A stretch of DNA of 64,000 nucleotides from Rosellinia necatrix. Its lineage: Eukaryota > Ascomycota > Sordariomycetes > Xylariales > Xylariaceae. The stretch is taken from positions 930,001 through 994,000 of the forward strand of contig JAGYVD010000005.1 of NCBI GenBank assembly GCA_021209875.1, in the 5' to 3' direction. A program made the position numbers and the translations under genes. This document shows, in pieces, positions 55,476 through 64,000 of the stretch (position 1 is its first letter; each line of letters opens with the position of its first letter). Below the pieces are notes generated by a model. The model was given only the letters and a program-made list of their open reading frames with translations, had not been told where the DNA came from and did not search any database.

Positions 55476-56638
55476 TTAGCTGCACTGGGAGTAGTACGGG
55501 GGGCTAACGGCCTTGCAAGAGAGGCCTTCGGCGCAGGTTGTGCAACCCGTATACCCCTGGCCACCACACTGTTGGTACATCGCCTGCGAGCACGCCGAAC
55601 CGCCACCGGAGCCGGAGCCACCAGAAGGGGCGGGGGCCGCGATGGCGGTCCCGACTGGACCGCTGCCAGCGGTACAGGTCTTAGCACAGCCGCTGCTACA
55701 GGTAGAGCCGGCAGTCTTGGTGATCCCACCGGCAATAACCGCAGGCCCTGGGTTCACATAAGTGCTCATTTTGGCGTGGATGTTCACTTGGATGCCAGGG
55801 TCAGATGCCTTGAATGCACCTGGAAGCTTCACGCCTGCTGGGAGGGTGCCAGAACCACCGCTCACTGGGAAACACACGGTCAGGGATCCATATTACAAGG
55901 AAGGGTTGACCCGAGTCAAGGGACCGGGGGCGGCAAAGAATGCTTACCTGTGATCTGGTAACATGACATATAGAACTGGGCGCCGCCGGATTGGCCGGCA
56001 GTGTGGAGAGCGATGACTTCGGCACGGAGCAAATAGTCGCCAGATGGGGTGCCAGGGGGAATCACCACATCCATTTTGCCGCAACAAGCGTTGAGGTCGT
56101 TAGTGCCCCAGTTGTCACCGTCACCCACAGATCCCTTCGCAGACCAAGAATCGGCAAAGATTTTATACCAGGGGGTTGAACCGTCGGCCGTTGCGGCATC
56201 TGGTACTTGGCTTAGATATACGTTGACTGGACCATAATGAGCGCCTCCGATGGCTTCAGACGAGCATGACCTATCTTTGGGTTGCTACCAAACAATAAGT
56301 CAGTCAATGTCGGGATGTGGGATCCGTTTATCATACCGCGTGCATCTCGACCGTGACCGTAGATCCTGCCTTCACGGCGCATTTTCCGCTAACGCCCCTG
56401 GTGCCACCAACATTGCACCGGATGTCGTTGCTGTTAACATTCGTAACTGGATTGTTATTGGCGGGCATGCGGACACATTGGGTTCCGTGCACGGCGAGTT
56501 AGCATCTTTTTTGTGTTGCGATTATGTAGGAAGACTTATATAGTCAACACCGTCTACCCATAGCTCTTGGAAAATTGAATGGGCCGAGGCCTGAAAGGCG
56601 AGAGCCGCCGAGACGAAAGCGTAGGTCGCGGTCTTCAT
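55476..56638 (-). CDS. AA9 lytic polysaccharide monooxygenase with C-terminal CBM1
   Basis: This copper-dependent enzyme oxidatively cleaves cellulose or hemicellulose outside the cell. Four exons (56638-56540, 56486-56337, 56284-55948 and 55864-55476) give about 324 aa. The signal peptide ends ...FQASA, so His-20 becomes the copper-binding N-terminal His (HSIFQELWVDG). The second copper His lies in AIGGAHYGPV, and the axial Tyr is in QFYMSCYQI. CVRMPANNNPV and CNVGG are typical AA9 landmarks. A Ser/Gly-rich linker leads to a CBM1 with the usual Cys pattern (YQQCGGQGYTGC ... YYSQC). Intron 1 (56487-56539) has AT-AC ends; no GT-AG choice preserves the frame. Together with the GH5 and pectate lyase it indicates plant-cell-wall degradation. 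Confidence 0.94.
56487..56539 (-). other. AT-AC intron in the AA9 gene
   Basis: On the coding strand the intron begins ATAAGT and ends GCAC; it is 53 nt, phase 0, and carries the fungal branch-site word GCTAAC 13 bases before the end. It joins GVDY to GTQCVRMP, matching the AA9 family. ATAAGT is the usual U2 donor with only the first base changed, so this looks like a U2-type AT-AC intron rather than a U12 intron. Confidence 0.75.
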
Positions 56639-57501
56639 TTTCTTTATTCTGTGTTTTTTTTTTTTTTCCTCAACGCGTAAAATACGCCAAGGGGTATTAG
56701 AATAAGGCTGGGATGAATAGACCTGGTCCTGGGAACTAACTTGGTGACCAGATGCGTCGACTAAGGTTATATCCCCCCCAAAGGGCGGAACCAAGAGCCA
56801 GATAGCATATACATCATACGCCTCGTCGGGCAAATGGCGCCGAATGCTATTTATACGAGGGTAAAGCCAATAACCAGCATGGATATTATTGGTCGTGAGA
56901 CTCGCAAGTGCATAGATGGAACTGCCGTTCGCGGCTGAATACCCCAGGTTTCCCACCGAGCCCCAACCCATGGATCACACAGAAAGAACCGATCGACCTC
57001 TTGAGTTCCGCCTGACACTTGGTTTTAATATACCTTAGTGTAATTCCAAGCCGCATCGGAGCGTAGATTGCCGGCAGACGAGCCGCCAACGGCAAGTATG
57101 ATGTATTGCGTCCTATCGGTGGTGAGGTTAAGCGGCCCGGATGCTCGAATGTCTTTAGCAGTATTGGGAAGATTATTAATACCATGACTGATATGTAATC
57201 ACCTCGACCCAAGTAGGGGGCCGCTGCCTAGAATGAGACCTGGCACGTGGCCGAAGATGCGATGGAAGGTAGTTTAAAAGACCTCTGTCCCGTGCCATAA
57301 GAGATAAGAGTCACTGGATGATTAATTCTAGTCCATCTCAATAATTCTAGGATTATGAACGAGCGCTTTCCCGTGGATTCGCCGGCATATCTCTTAGAAA
57401 CCCCACAGCCACATGGAGGAGGGAGGAACGTTGTAGTACTGTACCTTGGCTCTTCGGCGTGCAAGTCGTGTGCATTCCGTCGCGACATTGAAGCGATGCT
57501 C
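56639..57501. other. Intergenic region, no supported gene
   Basis: This is the promoter side of the LPMO gene, with a T-run at about 56655-56667, and the 3' flank of the truncated Prp3_C gene. No other gene was seen. Confidence 0.55.
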
Positions 57502-57903
57502 CTAGTCCGACGAGCTGTATCCCATTGCCGACCTCCACCATGAGCCCAGGCCCCTCTCCTCCATGCGATGGCCAAATTCAGTCACTGATGTGACTTCGTC
57601 AAAGTTGCCTTGGGTCCCCTGGGTTGGCACTAAGACCTCGTTTGCCGCCGGTTTCCGGGGGCATTTAAAGTCCTTATATCGCAGGCCTCGAACGAAAGTC
57701 ACCCAGTTATTCACATCGGCTTCTGCGCCCTCTGCGTACATGATTCCCGGCGATCCACTGCTTCGGATAAGAACAAATGATAGCGTATGTTGCGCTGCCG
57801 CCTTCTTCACGCGTTGTAGCTTCTTGCGGCTGGTAATATGGTGGGTTCGAATGAGAGCCGTGAAGAGATTGGCGGGTGCCGTTGTGGTACGCATGTCTAT
57901 CAT
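57502..57903 (-). pseudogene. Truncated RWD/Prp3 C-terminal-domain (DUF1115) gene
   Basis: This 133-aa frame resembles only the C-terminal Prp3_C/DUF1115 domain of fungal RWD proteins: LIRTHHITSRKKLQRVKKAA, then SGSPGIMYAEG, VNNWVTFVRGLRYKDFKC and FGHRMEERGLGSWWRSAMG. The N-terminal RWD half expected in full-length proteins is not found in the 350 bases upstream in any frame. An ATG exists at 57903, so a short protein could still be made. It is either a degraded copy or a short paralogue; truncation is the simpler reading. Confidence 0.6.
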
Positions 57904-58409
57904 GAATATGTAGCATCTAGATATATTACAGGGTAAGTACTTTCATGGCTGGGTGAGAATGACACTGGGAGGCGGTGCTGGACAAGCAAGTTTAATTCTC
58001 TATACTCGCATGCTCTCTTACATGCACAACACTCTGAGATATGCATATAGCGGAATATATACAGCTATCGGAGATTCAACCCTGTCCCAAAACTGCGTCT
58101 CCAATCCGATATAGGAGAGATACTGACGGCATATTAAATCGTATTCATAGGTGCCAACGGATGTTTGCCCTTGTCAGATAACGTTTATACATAAATATCC
58201 CCGTTTGGTTTCGAGTGGGTGATTAGAAGAGATGAAAACAATATCATTTTTTACACGTGTTGGGATCTAATTAATGATAACACGTAACGAACGACCTTCG
58301 CTTGGTGAAACAGGGCTGTCAACGTCGACGCCGATTCGTCGATATCAGTATCCAGATCGTAGAGCGCATCAACTCTCGCAAGAAGTTATACATTCAGATT
58401 CGATTGTCA
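57904..58409. other. Intergenic region, no supported gene
   Basis: AT-rich sequence without recognisable coding content, including no trace of the missing RWD half of the neighbouring truncated gene. Confidence 0.55.
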
Positions 58410-59804
58410 TCAATCCCAGCCCTGTGCCTTATATACGGGTAGATCATCACCATCATACACCTTGCCGGTTCCATCATACGGGGTATCTGATTTTGCCTCT
58501 GACTTCCAGGTTCGAGCGATCGCCTCTAGTACAGGCCGCCCACCAGCACCTGTAAGCTTCAAGTTCGGAGGTGGGTATCTCGGTAACTTGGTGGAGTGGT
58601 ACATGTTGAGGGGCCCGGGATATGATACCGAATTGTTCACCTTCGCAACATCGGGGGGGTCTTTATTGTTGTAATTTGTCACGTCAGCGACGAGCTGAAA
58701 CACATTCGCCCCAACATCAAATCGGCCTAAACTCGGCAAGTCCCAATTGTTCTGCATCGTCGACAGAATCGAGTAATGGGTATAAAAGGTGTCGTCAGTA
58801 GACCCCCAAAGCTTCTTGGGCACGGCGCTGCCTAATAAGAGAGAGGCAATCCGATTAGGTTGGGAGTAATCTTCCGTCTCATCATATGTTAGCTGTACAA
58901 GCGTCTTCTCCCCAAATGCCCCTTCCGTTAATATGGGCTTCAAAAATTCGCGAGACCAGTTTGTCGCATGATCTAGTGTAGTGTTGTGCCCATCATTGAG
59001 CATGTTCGGAGACATCATAACAAATTGCTAATAGGCCAAGCGTTAGAACTAGCTTGCTTTGAGTGTATTTGACTTCTAAAGACACGAGCGACCCGGGAAC
59101 ACGTACTGGTACAACGCCAGCAGCGAAGTCGGCTTGGAATTCGTCAAACGACTGTAATTTGAGCAGCCGAGCCCCCTCAAAAGTTACCGAGTCGTATGAG
59201 GCAAAGGGACTGTGTGCCGCCATTAGCCTGCCATACGGTTTATGCCGATCGGAACCGGAACGCACTTATGTTTTCGGACATAATCCCATGTGCCATTTGG
59301 TGACTGGTTTTCTGGCCGTCCTACACTGGCCTCTGCCATGTACCCAGGGCCTGGCATGCCCTCGAAATACCCTTTCCATGATATGTTCTTCGGCTCGAGG
59401 AGGTCAACAATAGTTGATACATTGGAAGGAACTCGGACGACTTCGTCGTGGTCCAACCCCCAGTAATCTCCTGCGATTGCGGCTAGGTAATTGGGCTGGC
59501 TCGGGTGTGTGTGCGCGTGGTAACGTGTTTGTAGAATACCGAATCGCTTCAAGTCGGCGAATGCAGCATCTACGACTACTTTGTCAAAATCCTAGGCATA
59601 TGACGGAGTGTTAGTCGCGAAGTCGGGCACGAGAAACGAGTGGTCGGCTCGCGTTCGTTTAGGATTTCGTTTAGGATTAACAAAACTAACCTGGTTTTCA
59701 AGCCATATACTTATAAACCTATCAAATGCTTTGCCAGAAACCACGGCAGCCTCTGTCGGTCTCAATAAGCAGCCTAGCAATAGGCCAGTTAAGGGAGCCA
59801 ACAT
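58410..59804 (-). CDS. Secreted phosphoesterase-family acid phosphatase/phospholipase C-like enzyme
   Basis: This enzyme belongs to the phosphoesterase family (PF04185-type) and hydrolyses phosphate esters outside the cell, probably in phosphate scavenging. Four exons (59804-59691, 59591-59266, 59209-59107 and 59027-58410) give about 386 aa with matching phases. MLAPLTGLLLGCLLRPTEA is a signal peptide. Family landmarks are FISIWLENQ followed by DFDKVV across the first junction (metal-binding Glu-Asn), HPSQPNYLAAIAGD, RKHNPFASYDSV across the second junction, SPNMLNDGHNTT with the metal-binding Asp and His, and LVQLTYDETEDY. Several N-x-S/T sites fit secretion. I favour acid phosphatase over phospholipase C because of the length. 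Confidence 0.88.
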
Positions 59805-60852
59805 GACCACTATATCATCATGGGAGACTGTTTAGACAGAGCTGTTGGGTGATGCTGGTGTCAGGATCCTGAGATGCGCACGCATGTACTAGCTAATCTT
59901 GGAAGTGTTTCAAAGTTCCGACTGCAATCTGTCTAGTTAACCCTAATTCTAAGATATGTGCACCTAAGCATGTTAATATGGCTTTGTAGCATAAAATAGG
60001 TATACCGAGGGAAAAATTAAAAAAACCCTGGAGTTCCTCAACATCTAGCGGTGAGGAGTCTTCGGTGAATGAGTCATTGTCACAGTCACACACCTACCTT
60101 GGATATGTCCAAACGGGGCCTCGTTCACATTTAATAAAGAAGGATGAAAAAAAAACGCTCGAGATTCGCAAACACGTCACATCTCATTCGGAAATCAAGA
60201 AGAATAGCAGTAGGCACGCTACGATATGCAGGTAGGTGGGTATTTAACTTACCATATTAGGCTAGACTCGGTATTTTAAACGAATTACATGGGAGGTACT
60301 CGATAGTTCGTGCTACATACATTGGCATCTTGACATTCTTCAAATTCGAAGCATGACTGATCATTGGTCGAAAAATGGCCGACAACAGAGCCGAAATCAA
60401 CCAAATCTAAAAAGCTTGCAATTATGAAGATTCCATTTTTTAAACTGGTAAAATTGATTCTAGAGCCGCCATGGCTGCTAAATTTAGATGTAGATGTTAA
60501 AGAAAGTCGTGCACTGGACGATCTACTCGGAGAACTCGGTCGTTAATGCCGAGGTCCGAGCCCAAATCCGAGCATTTCACAGGCACCAGCCATGAGAAGC
60601 GCCTTCAAGCGGTTCTTGTCATGATGATCAATCAATCTTATCAGATCAACTTACATCATCAATTGGAGACGAAGGGGAGCCAATCCGATCGTCGGAATAG
60701 CGCTAACGGGTGTTGCGGGATTCAACTTATACCCGTGCAGCTGTGAGCCAACACTCCACACTTTATTCTAGAACCCGGGCCTCTGATGATGAGCCCGTGG
60801 CCATTAACATACCCTGTTACCCCATACATCGAGTGCTTTTACGCGTGGCATC
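59805..60852. other. Divergent promoter region, no supported gene
   Basis: This interval lies between the phosphatase (minus) and the transcription factor (plus). It is AT-rich, with short frames only. Confidence 0.55.
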
Positions 60853-63418
60853 ATGGGAGACTCCAGAGAAATACCGAAGAAGCGTCAGAGCAGCGACGAT
60901 GAGCGCGATGGCCAGGATGACCGTGACGAGCTAGATGACGGCAGTCATCAGGGCTCGACACGAAAGCGCCAGCGGGTGCGGCTTTCGTGCCTTGAATGTC
61001 GGAGGAGGAAACTGTCGTGCTCGAGAGAGCTGCCATGCGATCGTTGCATCAAGTCCGGCACCCCCGAGCGGTGCACGTATGAGGCAAGGCCAGGTGGGCC
61101 GGCCGCCACGATACCAGCTGCTGCAAGAAACACGTTCATCCCCGCGGAAAGCCCGTTTGTCTCTTTCGGGGGCTCAGAAGGGCGCCGCGTAAACAACAAC
61201 CAGCCTGCCGGTCGCCAGAGTGTCGAGGGGGCCGTCCCAAAGGACACGGTACGGGACCATGAGCGGATCAGAAAATTGGAGCTCGAAGTGGCCCAGCTTA
61301 GGAGTGCGCTGGGGAAACAGTCGTCCGTGGATGGCAGCACCGTTGTCGCCTCCCCCGCGACGACGAGAGAGGCACCTAAAGACACGCCGCCTACGCCGTG
61401 GTGTCACACGGGCGGCACCTTCATGGACTCAGACGCCATTACGAGAGTAAAGGCGACGGAGACTGGCATGTGCTTTAGGAGTCGATACTGTGGGCCGCAC
61501 AATGCTTGGTCCTCGCTCAAGGAAATCACCGGCATATCTCATTTTATGAGAGAGACTGCTAACGAGTGGCTGCGGCCCCTCAATATTCAGAAAAAGGATC
61601 GAGGGAAACGAAAGCAAGAACGCGAGCTGAGGTCGGCCCAGCCCGACGTCAGTTTAGAGAAACTTTTGCCCACCAAGGAAGAGACCGACTCTCTAGTAGC
61701 GGTTTACTTGGACCAATTCGAACAGCTCCATCGAATCGTCCATATCCCGACTTTTAGAAAGGACTACGAGGCATTCTGGGATTCAAATCACATAAGGCCT
61801 GCCTCACTCACAGCCCTCGTACTATCGATGATTTCGGTGTCCTGCTGCTTGGGCATGCAAACATCTGGTAAATTTATTGGAGTAAAGTCAAGCGCATACG
61901 CTACAGCTGAAAAGTGGATTAAGGCGTGCGATGCGTGGTTTAATCAGCAGAGCCACAAACACCGTCGACTGGTACACTATCAGATCGAGTGTCTTCTGTA
62001 CCTCGCCAAGAAGGTGAATACCATCAAAAAGAAGCGATTTTGGGTGACGGCTGGTGGACTTGTCCGGGGTGCGATTACCATAGGATTACATCAGGATCCC
62101 GATACCCTCTCGCCCGATCTCAGTCCCTATAATAAGGAGATGAGAAGGCGAATATGGTCGACGATAGTTGAATTTGATTTACAAGCAGCATTTGACCTTG
62201 GCGTTCCAACGTTGATTAGCCAGGTTCACCTCGATGTGGACCCCCCTAGGAACATCGATGATGATAGTTTCGATCCGAACTCAACGGAGATTCCCATATC
62301 GAGACCGCGATCGGAGTACACCTTCTCATCGTATGCTCACTTTAGTCGCCAAAGCCTTCCGGCCCGGCTTGAGTTATATAAGATCTTAACCGGCCCTCCT
62401 ATCGACCTAGACTGGGAGCAAATCCTTCAGTATACTGACATGATCACCCACGAAATCGATTCATTGCCTGCCTGGGACCTTGAGTGCGACCAAAGCCCAG
62501 GCGTTTCCCACAAGCCATCTCTTGCTCATGCTCTATTGCACATTCAACTCAGGCAATTCCTCATGCCACTACACCAACCGTTCTTAAAATTACGAAAAAC
62601 TCACTCCAGGTATCAGACGTCGGAGTTCATTTATTATACCGCCGCTCGAGATTTAGTGTTGATACATGATCGGCTGTTCCAAAAAGGAATTCGCACCCTA
62701 TATTTTCTCCGCGAGGATTCCATCAGCGCGGCGATGAATCTTTGTCATATTTCGCTCCTTCAACCTCGGGGTGCGTATACAAGGCTCCCGATTCCTTTTA
62801 ACCATATTCCTTTTGGCCCATAATTGACCATGCCACAGGCTCGACATCGCTCATTAACTCTAATAACAGGGAGACTCTCCAACTTGTCGAAAAATGCATT
62901 GCCTTGAAGGAAGACCGCGTATTGAGATGCGGTAATAACGATCCTTGGGGCTACTCAAGCATGTGTGCCGCCTACGGGCTCATAGAAACTCATTTGGGTC
63001 TTAAGGCGCCCGAGGCGGCGAAAGCTCAGGCAGCGGAGCGGTTTATTGGCCTCCATTATAAGCTCCTCTCATATCAAGAAGGGGCGCAGCCTGATGGCAT
63101 CACACAACAACCGACGTCAGCCCCTAGCGAGCCCCTTGTACGTTTCCTCCTCCAACTTCACATAAATATGAAGTTAAACAGGGATGCTAACTCGTCACCC
63201 AGCCTGGGAGCACCTACCCACCAAACACATCGATGCCTCCGGCGCATGTTGGACCTACATTGCTTCATCGCGACGGCTTGCCCCTCTCTATACCTTGGTC
63301 AATGGCACCGATAGATCCCAGTCAGCTACTTGTACCGAATCCCGAGTTCAACTTCGAACTCTTAGGTTCGGATCTGAATGATCTGTGGGGAGACTGGAGT
63401 GGGACGGATTTCGTGTAA
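60853..63418 (+). CDS. Zn2Cys6 transcription factor with fungal_trans domain
   Basis: This is a Gal4-type regulator of about 810 aa in three exons: 60853-62770, 62839-63137 and 63203-63418. A basic, acidic-rich N-terminus leads into the binuclear cluster CLECRRRKLSC...CDRC...C with the first Cys at residue 46, preceded by TRKRQRVRLS. A short coiled coil (HERIRKLELEVAQLRSAL) near residue 140 suggests dimer formation. LEQLHRIVHIPTF-like sequence (FEQLHRIVHIPTF) begins the middle homology domain, and MRRRIWSTIVEFDLQAA is its most conserved signature. The C-terminus ends ELLGSDLNDLWGDWSGTDFV, acidic and aromatic as in activation domains. Targets are unknown. It lies about 43 kb from the metabolite cluster, so it is probably not the cluster-specific regulator. 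Confidence 0.92.
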
Positions 63419-64000
63419 TAAAAGTGGCCTTGCAAATTGGCTGTATGAGCTCGTTTAGTTTGGCGTTGCTCGGCGTGTGCATCAAAAAGGCATCCCTTCT
63501 CACTCCGAGAGCCAATTATTGTATTATGATACCCCATCCCCTCGATTATCTGTTCCGCCTCCCGTGCAATGGACATGCAACTACGTAGATTGACGCAGAA
63601 TTTACCTAGTGCGTAAAAATCTTCATTGCTAATCAGAACAGGTCCAGCACCTACTCGGTCTAAGGAAAGGGGGGAGGGGAAGCGCGGGTAAACATCGTAA
63701 CGCGCTTGACGTCGGCCTCCCCTCCACTGCCATCGTTTTCGCCATAACAGAGAATTAGTCATCCGGCAGCGTAGCGCATCAAGAAACTACAGCCATTGAA
63801 TTACGTGTACAGTAATGGGCTTTTCAGAATTGGAATTCAGGGAGATGGTAGCGCAAACAATTGCCCCTGGGCCGAGGTTAGTGGGCTGATGGCCTGGGCC
63901 TAGCCTACTAGTACCACGACTATGGCTGCGTACCAGTCAAACGTCATTTAAGAGCCTATAACCCCATTAGCGCGAACCATCCAGTGAACTGGCGAAAGCT
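63419..64000. other. 3' flank and window end, no supported gene
   Basis: No coding features were seen. The minus-strand frame at 63322-63762 overlaps the transcription factor's last exon and lacks any family pattern. Confidence 0.55.

Noticed and set aside
56486..56540. GT-AG alternative for LPMO intron 1 (donor GTCTTC, acceptor AAAAG)
   Set aside because: It shifts exon 2 out of the AA9 frame and leads to an early stop, losing CVRMPANNNPV.
62771..62869. Longer intron in the transcription factor ending at 62869
   Set aside because: Its phase does not match exon 1; the acceptor at 62838 gives a continuous reading through STSLINSNNRETLQL.

Overview
The window is nuclear DNA of a filamentous ascomycete (Pezizomycotina, most likely a Sordariomycete; the class is inferred). 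Support comes from short spliceosomal introns (about 50-140 nt, GT-AG with CTAAC-like branch sites), several typical fungal families (Zn2Cys6 factor, Ppo-type oxygenase, AA9 monooxygenase, PL1 pectate lyase, tetraspanin, rhodopsin-like membrane protein) and recurrent TACCTAGGTA-like intergenic motifs. I saw no rRNA, tRNA, CRISPR array or intact transposon.

Region 1 (1-17.9 kb) reads as part of a specialised-metabolite cluster running off the left edge. It holds two related cytochrome P450s, two berberine-bridge-type FAD oxidases of almost equal length, a short-chain dehydrogenase, a rhodopsin-like integral membrane protein and a UbiA-superfamily protein resembling membrane-bound terpene cyclases such as Fma-TC. 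I see no polyketide synthase, NRPS or classical terpene synthase, so the UbiA-type enzyme is the best candidate for the scaffold-forming step, with the P450s, FAD oxidases and dehydrogenase as tailoring enzymes. The product is unknown.

Region 2 (19-36 kb) is mostly housekeeping: a proline-rich hypothetical protein, a KPWE-motif protein that may be a peroxisomal-import factor, a PP2C phosphatase, a GH5 glycosidase, a small membrane protein, a long AT-rich gene-poor stretch, and a large EDC4/Ge-1-like P-body scaffold.

Region 3 (37.7-60 kb) is rich in secreted or lipid-active enzymes: pectate lyase, an unknown secreted protein, a DUF2235 hydrolase, a Ppo fatty-acid oxygenase, a DUF308 membrane protein, a tetraspanin, a DUF2470 membrane protein, an AA9 LPMO with CBM1, a truncated Prp3/RWD C-terminal-domain gene and a secreted phosphoesterase. 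A Zn2Cys6 transcription factor closes the window.

Two cross-cutting observations matter for gene models. The AA9 gene appears to contain a rare AT-AC intron. Three genes (15.2, 39.8 and 47.9 kb) each need exactly one base removed from a G/C run to restore frame and exon phase, which suggests assembly error rather than three independent pseudogenes. All exon boundaries were worked out by hand from splice signals, reading-frame phase and family resemblance; none is backed by RNA data.
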